64,000 bases of DNA from Symsagittifera roscoffensis (GCF_963678635.1 NC_087068.1:36405436-36469435); one strand, 5' to 3'. Shown: positions 1 to 11,399, counted from the first letter of the stretch. The notes: a model not told the origin generated them from the letters alone. Translations and numbers: made by a program.

Positions 1-852
1 TTCACAAATCACAACAACATTAGGAATGTCACCGTACGAAATGGTTTTTTATCAAAAGCCACGAAAACCAATTATGTTCACAGCAAATGACCATAAAATT
101 ACACAAGGATTTTGTCAACCAAATAAAGATTCAATTTGTAATAATCCACCGTTTTATACCCATGGTGAAGACCACTTTTATCATCCACAAATCTTAAAAA
201 TAGCTTCCGGTACACATATTGAATGGATTTTAAATAGAGATAAAAACATAATGAAATATATCAAAAAGTAAAAAAGAAATTGTTACAAAGGCAAAATAAA
301 AACAACCAAAACAATTCACGTTTCATGCCAGCCACCAATTTAAAGATTGGAATATTTGTTTTAATACTCAATTAAAAAAGATCCAAAAACTACAACCACT
401 TCGAAAATGATCATACCAAATAATTGATAAACCTACTGAAGTAACATATAAACTTACTGACTCCAGCAAAAAAGAAATCGTTCAACACCGTAACAACCTG
501 TTACCTTATTATCCAAAAGCGAATTAACTCAATTATATTCCTTTTCAGGCTTACACATCATTCAAAATCATTCAGAAATAGAACAAAATCAAAACGTTAA
601 TACCACAAAAAATAAAAATACAATTCAACTGCAAAATGTAGACCCTCAAAAATTAAACACACCAGAACCAAAAATATCTCAACAAGAAAGAAAAAATTGA
701 AAACCGACAGAAAAAATCTTACCACAGGATCAACAACAGAAATCCAAACACAGAGAATTATCACGTCTTAGAAGTCAACTACGAAAAAACTATAAGACAC
801 TCATTCCACAGTCTAAAATGTTAAAGAAAGTTGAATTTCAAACACAACTTTA
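1..852 (+). pseudogene. Integrase C-terminal region (E1)
   Basis: The opening ORF (26-271) has the SPYEMVFYQKPRKP pattern, typical of the end of a Ty3-like integrase core, followed by a conserved ...GTHIEWIL... stretch. Equivalent segments occur in E2 at 47346-47624, 57562-57759 and 58346-58543 on the - strand. Downstream to 852 the reading frame is broken repeatedly, but scattered pieces (for example LIPQSKMLKKVEF near 790-840) match E2 at 45277-45483, so the tail of Pol ran to about 852. The tail is basic and Gln/Lys-rich, as expected for a DNA- or chromatin-binding end. The 5' side is cut by the window edge. Confidence 0.75.
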
Positions 853-1113
853 ATTTAGATTACTGTAAACAATCTTTTCAATCATTTTAAACTTTCACAT
901 TTCTGGAGAACTCCAGACATATCTATAACTATAACCTTAAAACCTCCAGGTCAAAAATAATCAATTTGCAAAACTTTACAACTAAATAAACACTACTTCA
1001 ATATTACAACCCTCCCCTCTCAGATTCTGCAAAAATTAACAATATTTTCTCAACTCAGACCTCAAAAGCCTCCCAACCAAAATTAGCAAATTAGCCTAAA
1101 GTAAAAAAGACCC
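853..1113. other. Spacer between pol and the next ORF (E1)
   Basis: AT-rich spacer without a coding frame. Similar sequence lies in E2 around 44900-45200, including the short text before the Met of the next ORF. I see no other feature in it. Confidence 0.4.
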
Positions 1114-1574
1114 ATGATCATTGGGCCTAAAGTACAAATGCTTCAAAGATACCCCCATTTACCCAACAAACAAAAACAAAACTATGAAGACCTCCCGAAT
1201 ACCATAAAAATACATCCTCAACAATTTTTGACAAAACTCAGCCCACTTGTCAAAAAATCAATAAATAATCCGACCACACTTGAGTCTCGCCTCAAAACTT
1301 TAAAAAATATTCGACGAAACAAATCATTTCTTAATTGCTTCTTTCCATAACAATTGATAACATAAAACAAAATCTTCTAAGCCTTTCCACAAAATTTTTC
1401 ACTCTATTTAAATTTTTGCTATTCTTTTTCATTGAAACTTTTGAATTTTTAATAACCCTTTCTGTAAATTTTTGTAATATTTTTAAAATTTTCTATTCCT
1501 TATTTGAAATATTTCTCCAACTTTCCCAAATCCTTGACCACGTCTACAGGTTCGAAAACATAAAATCTATTTAA
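1114..1574 (+). pseudogene. Small hydrophobic ORF after integrase (E1)
   Basis: Unrecognised. An ORF at 1114-1350 begins MIIGPKVQM and continues, after a frame break near 1340, as a Phe/Leu/Ile-rich stretch to 1574. E2 carries the same text at about 44545-44905 and a second partial copy at about 46200-46460, both on the - strand (shared LVKKSINNP-like segment). The hydrophobic run could be membrane-associated, but it is compositionally simple. It lies between pol and the env-like region, where Ty3-like elements often place a spliced or accessory ORF. No family can be named. Confidence 0.4.
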
Positions 1575-3066
1575 ATGATACGAACCATTTTTAGACGAAA
1601 AGATATTTTTCTTTTATTCATGTTTTTTCTCACATTTTTGTGCACATGTGTAAAAAAGGCAATAGTCACATTCGTCTTAGCAATTATTCTTTTGATACTT
1701 TTTATTGAAGAATATTATAATAAACATAAATATTCCCAATAAGAATCAAACACTCAAATAACTTTTTAAAAATGCTAATCAACCACCACCAAACCACCCC
1801 CACCAACAAAATTCAAGGAAAGTCCAATAACAACTAAACTACCAACAATCCCCCACCATCAACACGAATTTTTTTTCAAGACAATCCATACACCTTTGAA
1901 GAACGACACGCACCATTATCTGAACCCTTAGAACTTGTTCATCGCCAAGCACCTTTAAGTGAACCAACATATAATTTATACCCCACCTTACAACAAGATC
2001 CTAATCGAGTAAGACCTATGAGCCAAAATCAAAACACACTTGAAATAAATAGACAAACCATACACCCAAGAAGGAATAGAAATTTTCAAACCCACAGAGT
2101 TCATTTTAATATACCCCAATCGTCAACACCAACTACCTCAAACCTTTCAAGTACTACACTACCAGAAACTCCCTCATTTTCGTCACAACAAAGCATCTCA
2201 AATATCCCATCAGATTATTTAGGTTCAACTCCAACATCAGAACAAATTCGAAAAAATCCTTTTAACCCCCCAGACGCCACCGAAAGACCACCATATTGGG
2301 CAACACACTCATATACTCAAGGTGAACCAAATTTGGTGAGTGAACCAATAGATATTTCTTCTGATACAACATTATCATCTCTACCAGAAACACTTTCACT
2401 TCCATCAACTCCATCTTTCAGTCAAATTTCACATACACTTTTCCCCCTAAATTTCCCCGCCAATCTTGACGCCAAAAACCAAGAACAGTCATCGACAAAT
2501 ACCCCCTACGATTAGATTGGAATACTTTCGTAGCACCTCCCCCACTATTTGGACAAGATCAAGAAATCAGCCGACTTCACAATTGGCACTAAGTAGATTA
2601 CAGTACAGACAAGAGATTCACAAAGATATTCAAGAACACAATATTCAAACACTTCAACAAAATAGTCTCAAATTAAAATTTGAAGTTAGAGTCAGACTCA
2701 ATAATATTGTCCAGCACTCTTTTCCCCTAAGTCCACCAAATATAACAGCTCAATCCTTACCTCCCCCATTTGAAACGACTGAAGTCATATATAAATAGGA
2801 CAGATATAACAAAAACACAATTGGATATATCACTTTTGATAACCCATACTCAGGATTATCATATACATGTATATTTTAAAAATATTAACATTTCAACACA
2901 TCCTTTTCTAATTTTTCCCGAACAAAACACAAATCCGTCTCCCCGCACAGGACCTCAAGATTTGTTAGTACCACACTACGATTTTGAGGAAAATGAACAA
3001 AAAACGCTACACAAATATGCAATTAACCAAGTAACACAATCCGAATCAGAACCACATGGACTATAG
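1575..3066 (+). pseudogene. Membrane-anchored Ser/Thr/Pro-rich ORF (E1)
   Basis: A degraded ORF. The N-terminal part (about 1575-1740) contains a hydrophobic run of about 20 residues ending in EEYYNK, consistent with one membrane segment. It is followed by a long Ser/Thr/Pro-rich region (clean ORF 2018-2515) and a more conserved block near 2500-3066 (LKFEVRVRLNNI, then TGPQDLLVPHYD). E2 has the same order at 44433-42796 on the - strand. The layout of membrane segment plus mucin-like region next to an env-like protein suggests the leading part of an envelope precursor or a companion membrane protein. Frames shift at about 2515 and 2790. Function is unproven. Confidence 0.5.
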
Positions 3067-4990
3067 AAACAACAAACATAGTAGCAACATTATACTCAAA
3101 AGCCCGAGCAACAACACTTACAGGCTATAAGTTTACAGCAACATTTTTCAAAAAGAAAGTACATTCTTCACAAGTTTCAAATGGAAATAAAAACCGACTT
3201 TATAACGAATCATTCTACGAAAGTGATATAGAAAGACTTTTACATCTAAGCCCCGAAGATTGTAAGAACGAACTACTCAGAATAAATATGACAAAGAATA
3301 AAAAATCAAACAGAAAAATAGTAAACTTTCAAGTCTTCGCAGACTCTGTACATCAAGCAGAACTTGAAAGATATCAAGCACATTTTAAATTAGACGAAAA
3401 AAATCCATACAACGGCGCACACGGAGGACTAACTAATGATATTCACGATACCATTCACGATAAACACTGGATACCACATATTGGAATAAATAATCCTTCA
3501 AACTGCAAAGCAGATACAAAAAATAAGTGATACCAGGAAATAATGTTTTTTGATTGGAAAAAAAACAACTCGAAAAAATACAACTCACACGAGATTTAAA
3601 AGATAACACAATAATTTATCAAGGCATCAGACTGCCTTGCAAAAATGACAAAGGCTATTGTGACCCCACAACAAGAACACAAGCAACAATTATTTGGTTT
3701 CCCGAAGACACTTGTATAACAATTCAAGTAGCAAAAATCCACGCTCAAATGATAAAATTACACGAAAAATATTTCATTGAATCCATCCCATTTGACAATG
3801 TCAACCCAAGTCAAAAAACAAGCCGCAATGTTAAATTTGGGAACATTCACAATATAGCGAATAAACTCACACGTTTTCAAATCTACCACGAAACAGAATT
3901 TGCATGTAAATATCAAATTCCACTCCACAAAACACAATATTCCAAATTACTTGTCGAATACGACGAAGGTTTCGATAAGACAACTGGAATGCACCCTCAT
4001 ATAACACACCACCTTCTCAATAAAGGAACATCTTACATCCCAGTAAACCTCCAAAAACACAGGAAATCCTGGTGGAAAAATAAAACCACGAGACACTAAA
4101 AGCACAAGATTACAAGAACTATCACTAACGAATAATACATATTTTGGCGCAATACACAATGACATCTACTTAGAAATGAAATTAGACTACACAATTAGTA
4201 GAATTTTTCAAGAAATGTCACTTTCAGGATTAGAAACACTACATCAACTATGTGAATTAGAAAGAACTCAGATTCTACAATCACTCGCACTAGCAGTTCT
4301 AAAATTACCCTACGCAGGATATTTATTATCCGGAAAAAGATCAAACTTTCTTGACTAGGAAGATAATATATAATGGTTTTATACTTGCACCAAAAAGGTG
4401 TCACCATTATATGTTTTTGAAGATAAACGTTGTTACAAAAGAATCCCAATATTCTATAAAAATAAAGTTCATTTTGTTGATACACTTTCAAGACGATCAT
4501 ATTTTTGGGATACCGTAGTCCCATGTGGATCAAAAAACAGCCATAACGTCGTACAATTAAATCCCGACGAAGAAAAATAATACCTACTAAAAGCATACCC
4601 AACATTAATGCAACCATTAAAAAACATTTTACCTGAAAGTATTCGAACTATTGCTCAAAATCCTAATATGGATCTACAACCAATAGGAATCTATTCTAAA
4701 ACAGATATACAACATTAAATTCGTGCACAACATTTTCAGGAACTACTAACACAAATGGACAATATACAACGACAATCGATAGACCAAAACTTAAGAAAAC
4801 TTGCAGAAACCGCAGGATTTTTGGACATCTATACGCAAGACTACAGCGGATAATTAAAGATTTTATAGATTACATATATTTAAATGGTGACAATTATACC
4901 CCAAAAGATATCTCACCAATAAACATTTTTAGTTTTGTAACCTTAAAAAACGAAATCCTTGCCTTCCTAGGATGGCCATAATACATCTTA
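3067..4990 (+). pseudogene. Env-like glycoprotein pseudogene (E1)
   Basis: Pieces at 3288-3530, 3554-4099, 4176-4358 and 4398-4580 form a Cys-containing ectodomain-like protein in several frames. Visible landmarks are a GYCDPTTRTQ segment, a WFPEDTC segment, KYFIESIP, a later SPLYVFEDKRCYKRIP, and a VPCGS segment near 4520. A hydrophobic, membrane-spanning-like stretch follows near 5010-5070. Position after integrase, paired Cys and the C-terminal hydrophobic segment are the usual signs of a Ty3-like env. E2 retains matching pieces at 42131-42490 and 41229-41489. Stops and frame changes occur at about 3527, 4097, 4356, 4578, 4717 and 4850, so no glycoprotein can be made. I cannot assign it to a named fusion-protein class. 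Confidence 0.5.
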
Positions 4991-5490
4991 GAAAGATTGA
5001 CTATCTTATACGCTATGTTTAACTTTATTGGATATATTTTTTCATTACTAAAAGGAATCTATAACACAGGTGCGACACACACACAAAAAAAACCGACAAG
5101 CAAGCGTAGCACGCATATTATTTGTAGGATTTTTGGAATATTTTCATCATCAATAAATAAAATCCTCTTGGACGCACAAATCAAAGAATACAAAACAAAA
5201 CTATCAACAAACCCGAACACATATGACGAATCAAACAATAATACAAATGCATTACCTACAGCACCACACTTACCAAATCTCCATCATAACCATCCATTAT
5301 CATTTGTCTCACGAAATTTTATGAACTTAGCAATCACAAACCCCCCAAACTTAAGACCAAAGCACGTACAAAGCCCCATTCAACATATAGTGACACAACA
5401 CTCTCAAAATGACGATACATACAAACAAATTTTTGAACAGCCCCATACCACCACTTTTCAGTCTCAAAATAATCATTTTTTCAGCCCAAA
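4991..5490 (+). pseudogene. Env C-terminal membrane segment and cytoplasmic-tail-like region (E1)
   Basis: The 165-codon frame at 4997-5494 starts with a hydrophobic stretch (LYAMFNFIGYIF...) and continues as a polar, Asn/His/Pro-rich tail. It directly follows the env-like ectodomain. In E2 this is the stretch split by the giant element: its 5' side reads up to 41125 and its 3' side resumes at 17540 on the - strand. The join between hydrophobic segment and tail is supported by the matching order in E1. Confidence 0.5.
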
Positions 5491-7292
5491 ATGAGCAGAC
5501 AAATCAAATCACTCCACCGATCAAACTCCCACCTTGCCAACCGCCAAAATCCCATCCATATTATTCCACTTTTTGCTTTCCCGCCACCTGATTCACCACG
5601 AACTAATACAACATCAGACATGAATTCTGATACTAACTCAGAAATCACAGTTTTTCAAACAATATCACAATTTAATAACTCCGATGTAGAAACTCCCGAT
5701 GAATTTGCAGACTCCGAACCATCCCCTTCTACCCACAGCCAGACCACCTCCTCAACCTTCTAAAAACCCCCTTTCCAACCTATTCAACGTCAAAACCAAT
5801 GTAAATATCCCTACACTCCTTCTCAAGTGACCCCAACCTTCACCCCATTTCATCACGAACGATCTATCAACAATTTTCCAGATAATTTTCAAATTTCTAA
5901 TGAATTAGATAATTTTATAACTTTACAACAACAGTTACTATCTCCCCACACTCTCACCATTCACCAACTATCATCAACTATCACATCATCGAATCCACCA
6001 ACACCTATACCAATTTCAGATAAAACTCCATCACTCGCTCAATCATCCACATCAACAGAAATATCCAGTAGTACTAACAGAGCTTAAAGAACCTTCAAAC
6101 GAAAATTCCCAAATCACCCGTTTCCATCCAAACCCGGAACCGCCCGAGAATATATAAACCATCCAGACCACACCAATACTACGATTTATATTCAAATATT
6201 TCTACCTTTATTTCCCCAATATACACTAAACCAATCCGACCCTAACCCTGAACCACGTCACTTTGAAGATTAACATGTATTAATACCCACACTTCATTGG
6301 ACAGCTTATTAAAATTTTACTAACCCCTTACGCTACCACTCTATAACACCACAAAATATATTGATAGAAACAAGGACGAATTATTCAGATTAGCCACATT
6401 ACTCACACCCCGACAATTTACATACATAGGATATAAAAAATTACTAAAAACATTCACTGCACCCCAAACTAACAATTTTTCAATTGAATATTATAATCGT
6501 CACATCACTAGCTCTAATCAAGACCAATTTCTTGACGACGATCAGTTTGCGAACCCACAATTAACAGAGAAAATTTTCATAAAAACACTTTATTTATTCA
6601 CACTTAACATTCTGGATAAAAAGCATGTTCACATTATTTCAGAAGCATTATCAGATATTCAAGCATACGAATCATTTCACGAAAAATTTCAAACATTTTC
6701 ACAAACCTTTCATTTTCTCACACTAAAGGAACGTGATCCGCACTGTTCACACGACATCATGTTACGAGTTAAACAAACACACACCTACACCTATCATCGA
6801 TTTATCCAGAATCATTTTCATTTACACACACCATCACGACAACCCCACCACAGATTTCAGTTTATCAATTCTAAATACACACCACCATACTTCTTAAACT
6901 TCACGTATTGCAATAAAAATATTAACCTTTAAGGCATCCTCCGGAATTATGACCCAATCACCCAGATGTATATATTTTGTCCCCTCATCAAGACTTTCAA
7001 CGACGAAGAATTCCGTCCCCTAATAGTCCCGCATGAATATATTCAACCTATAGAAGTACCCATTTTAAAATTCATCCACAACACTAAGCAACATCATAAA
7101 ATTTATAATCTAATTCAGAACACACCTCATGAATTTGCAGTAGGCACCGAAGAACTAAAAACCAGAAAAGCACTTCAATTGCTTTGGCCACTGCTCCAAA
7201 CTAAAAATAAAGTACGCATACTAGCAAAATTACCAACCACATCAGATGCTATTCAAGATGTTTTCCCTCATGGGTTTTTTCCCGACGACTAA
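5491..7292 (+). pseudogene. Post-env ORF of unknown function (E1)
   Basis: Unrecognised but conserved in both copies (E2: 16954-15300, - strand). The N-terminal third is Ser/Thr/Pro-rich (5491-5763, 5827-6087, with DSEPSPST). The C-terminal two thirds is more globular: RLATLLTPRQFTYIGYKKLL-like helices, then FLNFTYC, DPITQMYIFCPL, HEYIQPIEVPILKFIHNT, and a conserved end DVFPHGFFPDD. Stops interrupt it near 5763, 6087, 6270, 6310 and 6930. A long ORF downstream of env is unusual for Ty3-like elements. The conserved C-terminus in two diverged copies indicates it was once a selected protein. No enzymatic motif is visible. Confidence 0.5.
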
Positions 7293-7439
7293 GATAAGTA
7301 TGAATTTAATATTTTAAACTAACAAATTTAAAATAAAAAGTAACCATTCTTCATAAGTCTTTACACCATGATCACCTACAACAAGAAGAAAAACAAATAA
7401 TAATACAAATTCATTTTTATAATAAACTCTATTAAATCT

Positions 7440-7610
7440 ACAGTACTACATGAAGCAGTAAAATTCAATTCGAAAGCAATAAATTTATCTGTAAATTATT
7501 TACCTAAATGTAGTAAAATTCAATACGATGATAATCAATTTATAATTTTCAACCCCCACAAAGCAGTAAAATTCAATCTTAAACCATTAAATTTATTCAA
7601 AGAAACGCAG
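7440..7610 (+). repeat. GCAGTAAAATTCAAT short direct repeats
   Basis: The 15-base word GCAGTAAAATTCAAT, or a one-base variant, occurs at 7455, 7511 and 7563, separated by AT-rich spacers. E2 14960-15110 has the degraded complementary version (several TTTACTGC words). It lies just after the last ORF, so it may be a 3' UTR processing or binding element of the AT-rich family. Confidence 0.5.
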
Positions 7611-8105
7611 TACTAACCTTTTATATATCTTTTGCTTACCCGCACAAGAATTCTATCCATAATCGCACACTCGCCCACGAAGAATTGTTTAAAATAATGA
7701 ATTCAAGTTTCAAGTTTTTACTAACAATAACTCAAACAAGCGATAACAAGTTTCCAAATTTCCTTCAACCCGGTTGGAATGGAATTTTATAATAACCAAA
7801 CTAACCAACGCAGCTAACTAAACACCATAAACCACAAACTAACAGCATGACTAAGAAAAGAACACCTACGGTACCCAATCCGGATTAAACCAGCTTAAAA
7901 CTGGATAATTAATTCTTTTAATTATACCAAGTCTAAAAAAAATCATAAAACACCAAAAAGTCGGAAGATAAACCCAAACCAAAAACAATTTGATTTTTGA
8001 AAAAAGGACACAACCAAAGTAACAAAAGAAAAACCAGAAATAATATAACAAAAACGTTAACCCAAAACAGGACCCCTTAAAAAACCAGCATAAAATCATA
8101 CTCCC

Positions 8106-8180
8106 ACTTCTGGCCTAACCCACCAGAGAGGACGTCCTCAGCATGCTATATAGCCGGCCTAACCCACCGTGCTACATCCA
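8106..8180 (+). repeat. Conserved noncoding block bounded by GGCCTAACCCACC
   Basis: Two direct copies of GGCCTAACCCACC flank about 30 bases with several small palindromes (GACGTC, GCATGC). The whole block is nearly unchanged in E2 at about 14385-14450 (- strand), while surrounding sequence is much more diverged. The conservation suggests a cis-acting RNA or DNA function in the 3' UTR. No known element is recognised. Confidence 0.5.
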
Positions 8181-8848
8181 CGCTTTGTGACAACATCATA
8201 TTTTTGAAAAGAGGTACTGAAGGGTGTGTAAATCTTAAAAATAACTGAACTAAAACTAAAACACTTTTGCGAAAACAATTAACCAAAATCATAACTAAAC
8301 AATTGAATTAACAAAATTTTATAAATTGTAAATCATAATATGCATGACATAGATCACAAACAACCACAAAGACGCGCATCCAAAGACTAGACGACCTCAT
8401 CACACTCAAACTACAGAATGGCTTAACACAACCGACATGCCGCTCACAATCACGACTCAAAAAAGATTTAGAGTACGACTTGACTTCGCAAGAAAAGGAC
8501 TTCATTGAATCAGACCAATGACCACCTCGATGTTCAAGTAAACGTACAGATCCGAGTTAAAAGGCATTCCTTCCAAACACTATCTTCACGCCATTCCCAG
8601 ACAAGAGTGACACTCGATCAGTTCTCCAGCAAAGCAGAACAAGCAATCATCGCAAACCGTCTTGAAATCAGATTGATTTCACCGGCGGTCGCAGTCATCA
8701 TCGAACAAACAACTAACAACTTCATATCGACGATTCCAGCTTCCTGGAGCTTTCTTCTCCAAGAACGAAACAAGAAATGATGCTCGCCAAATACCAACGA
8801 TCATCATCCATACTTCATCACAGATACAAGATAAAAGATTCAAAACTC

Positions 8849-9241
8849 TGGAACCAGATCTAAACTACATTTTATTATTGGTTATAAATTGGATATTTTA
8901 TCACTATAAAATATCTAATATTAACCAATCATGATCCATCTAACTAACAACCCACTTATTTGTAAGTGCTGAAATTACTTATAATTTCAGCACCAGAGAG
9001 ATTTGAATTTAACTTAGAAATTAGTTACCTCTCCAAGAGACCTTCTAGCAATCGCAATAAGCCAGTATACTCTAGATCTATTGAGCCGAGCAGAGACTAG
9101 TTAAACACCCTGAGACTAGTAGATATGAGAGTAAGATTAGGATCGGTATTAGACTAAGAAGTTGCACAAATCTATCCGGCCGAAAATAAGATAGCGTGAC
9201 GAGCAGACGGTGTACCCTATCCGAAATTACTCTATGAGTTA
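8849..9241 (+). repeat. 3' LTR of E1
   Basis: It starts TGGAACCAGATC and ends about ...CTCTATGAGTTA. It is closely similar along its length to the solo LTR at 10098-10490 and to the E2 3' LTR at 13313-13670. The 5' edge is set by where similarity to the solo copy begins, and the 3' edge by where all three stop matching. The exact last bases (TTA or TTAACCACA) are uncertain. Confidence 0.75.
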
Positions 9242-10097
9242 ACCACATCGGTATGATTTTTTTTCTGTTTAGTTTGAACTTATTTTTTTATTCCTTAAGA
9301 TGATAGATGAGGGCTAAATCAATTAAGGCTAGATGGGGGACTAACTGGGGGATAGGTGGGGGAGATTACGTGGGGGTAGGTTGGGGGTTTGTGTGTTTGT
9401 GAGTTTTTAAGTGAGGTGGGGTTGAGGGTAGCAGGGGTGGCAAGGAGGGGGGAGGGGTAGTAAGGTGGAAGAAGGAGCTGGTTGGTGAGAATAGGTGCAA
9501 AAAAATGGTTTTGCAAAATTTAACTAACTGGAGGTTTGGAAATCGATTTGGCTTTCAGTAAGGTAAAAAGGCTTTAACTTTTGCAGCATCAAACTATTAC
9601 AATGCCATCAGTTTTGACCACAAAAATCTATTATAATCAATTAATATCTGCGGAACCTCACTGTTGCGGGTACTTAATTATTTGTTATTATATTTACTTT
9701 GTTTTTATGTTTTTTAAACGTCTTTAAGTCTGAGTTACTCCGGGAAAAAAACCGATTTATCCATGGAAACAGAAATGGCAAGTGTCAATGAACTACAAAA
9801 AACCTATTTTGAACAATTTGAACGTCACCATTTTTAGTAACTTTGAAAAAAAATTGAGGAAAATTGAACTTCGGAGAGCCGATTTCAAAAAAGTTAGAAA
9901 ACAAATTTGACTGAAGAAAAACTACACACTTTTTGTTCTGTAATTGAAACTTGAAGCGCGAAAGCACTGTTTGCTCTCTCCTTTTCACGTAAGTTTTAGC
10001 TGAAATCGAAAATGAAATCGCGAAAACCAGTTTTGTGTATTTTTATTTCTTCATCGCTGGGAAAAAAAGCAAAACGGAAACCATCTAAAAAAGTGTA
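9242..10097. other. Unassigned interval with a G-run tract
   Basis: No gene seen. It contains the G-rich tract described separately and AT-rich sequence with short open frames that look incidental. It separates the E1 3' LTR from a solo LTR in the same orientation. Confidence 0.3.
9328..9475 (+). repeat. G-run tract with G-quadruplex potential
   Basis: Within 9330-9390 the + strand has five runs of about five G separated by roughly 6-10 bases. More G runs (GTGGGGTTGAGGG, GGAGGGGGGAGGGG) follow to 9460. This is denser than anything else in the window and fits the textbook quadruplex pattern. It sits about 90 bases after the E1 3' LTR. Confidence 0.5.
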
Positions 10098-10490
10098 TGG
10101 GAACCAGATATAAATTATAATTATTATTTGGTTATAAATTGAATATTTTATCTCTATAAAATATTTAATATTAACCAATCACAATCCATCTAACTAACAA
10201 CCCACTTATTTGTAAGTGCTGAAATTACTTGTAATTTCAACACCAGAAAGATTTGAATTTAACTAAGAAATTAGTTGCCTCTCCAAGAGAACTTCAGCAG
10301 CCGCAATAAACCAGTATACCCTAGATCTATTGAGCCTAGCAGAGACTAGTTAAACAACCTGAGACTAGATAGTATAAGAGTAAGATTAGGATCGGTATTA
10401 GACTAAGAAGTTGCACGAATCTATCCGGCCGAAAATAAGATAGCGTGACGAGCAGACGGTGTACCCTATCCGAAATTACTCTATGAGTTA
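10098..10490 (+). repeat. Solo LTR of the AT-rich family
   Basis: It begins TGGGAACCAGATAT and ends CTCTATGAGTTA. It matches the E1 LTR over nearly its full length with scattered substitutions and no internal element sequence on either side, as expected after LTR-LTR recombination. I do not see a convincing target-site duplication, so truncation by another route is possible. Confidence 0.7.
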
Positions 10491-10733
10491 AACCTCGAAC
10501 TTAACTCAGTATGCTTCGTTGATTCACACCAAATAACTTATGTGGCAGATTTTAAAAAATCCTCAAAAGTTAATCAAAAAGGAAACAGTCTGCTCCCTCA
10601 CTTGAGCAACTCTCTCCCTATTATTAATAAGTAATTTTCAAAACATTAAAATTGTGATCTATTTATATTCTTTTTTCAAACTGAGTTGACATTTGAAAGA
10701 GATGAGCTAACTTTGTAAACGAACTTTCAAGTC

Positions 10734-11200
10734 AGGGGCGGATTTAGGGGGTGTAGCGGACGCTCCTTTCCCTTCCCTCAGGATTTCGACCCCCTGCCGA
10801 CCCAAAGGATCCCCGTTTGGTGCTTTTCAGGAAATCCAGTTTTGACCGGCCAACCCTAAATTTTTTCTAAAGGCGCTTTCCGCGCCAATATATACTAATT
10901 TTGAGGGGGGAGCGCGCGTTTTTTGGATTGTTTTTTTTTTCAAAGTTTTGCCTGCGGCGCAGAAAATTTGGCGCAAACAGGGACTAAAGCGAGCTTAGGG
11001 GGAGCTCGAAAAATCAATTCGGTCGACCTGAAAAAAAGTCGACAAAATTTAAATTTTTTTTTTTTCGAAAATCTACCTCTTCCCTCGAGAAAACTCTCGA
11101 TCCGCTCTTGTTTCAACTTGTTTTTTTTTTGTTCCATTTAAAAAGGCTTTTCTTTTTTTTTAGAAAACGCTAGCCCCCATTCTGCAGTGTCTGAATTAAC
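10734..11200 (+). mobile_element. Possible hAT-type nonautonomous fragment
   Basis: It starts with CAGGGGCGGATTTAGGGGG, which resembles terminal inverted repeats common in animal hAT elements. A loosely complementary text (CTAGCCCCCATTCTGCAGTG) occurs near 11170-11190 and could be a degraded right end. No 8-base target duplication is clear and there is no transposase ORF. The call rests on the terminal motif alone. Confidence 0.3.
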
Positions 11201-11209
11201 ATTTTTAAA

Positions 11210-11346
11210 AAGTGCAAACCTGAAAAAGAAATTGAATATTCAGGCCAAGAGCTTCAACTTTCCTACAAATCAAGTGTCACAGCATCGTTGGCGGAAAACA
11301 ACCTTCGGAATTTACTTCAACAGCAAAACTTTGATGTTGTTCCGAC
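11210..11346 (+). CDS. Candidate exon of an unidentified gene
   Basis: A frame of about 45 codons (reading ...EIEYSGQELQLSYKSS... and ...NNLRNLLQQQNFDVV...) has protein-like composition and ends at GACAGTAAGG, a plausible A|GTAAGG splice donor. The upstream edge is bounded by an in-frame TGA near 11190; an AAAAAG before TGCAAACC could serve as an acceptor. A TTTTTTCTTCAG acceptor-like string follows near 11395, although the frame after it is not convincing. It does not resemble retroelement proteins. It may be a host gene fragment or chance. Confidence 0.25.
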
Positions 11347-11399
11347 TCTCGATACGACAGTAAGGAAATATTTGTGCTCGGAGTGATTTTTTTCTTCAG

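Larger units (their letters stand above)
7293..8848 (+). other. 3' untranslated region of E1
   Basis: No convincing coding frame. It is alignable by eye to E2 13671-15300 on the other strand in several blocks (the GCAGTAAAATTCAAT repeats, a GGCCTAACCCACC block near 8110-8175, and a block around 8690-8750). An ORF at 8505-8780 exists, but its E2 counterpart does not keep the frame, so I do not call a gene. Confidence 0.5.
1..9241 (+). mobile_element. AT-rich Ty3-like LTR retrotransposon, copy E1, 3' part
   Basis: The window opens inside the integrase C-terminus and follows the element through post-integrase ORFs to its 3' LTR. Every block here (integrase tail, hydrophobic ORF, Ser/Thr/Pro ORF, env-like ORF, post-env ORF, conserved noncoding block, LTR) has a counterpart in the same order on the - strand in copy E2, which fixes it as one element. 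The LTR, gag, protease and RT of this copy lie left of the window. All ORFs carry stops or frameshifts, so the copy is inactive. Confidence 0.85.

Noticed and set aside
8505-8780. 91-codon ORF in the E1 3' UTR
   Set aside because: The matching E2 region does not keep the frame, although a few residues near its end look alike; nucleotide conservation explains that.
10923-11141. Overlapping ORFs on both strands in a T/A-rich segment
   Set aside because: Phe/Lys-rich translations of homopolymer runs within the possible hAT fragment; not protein-like.
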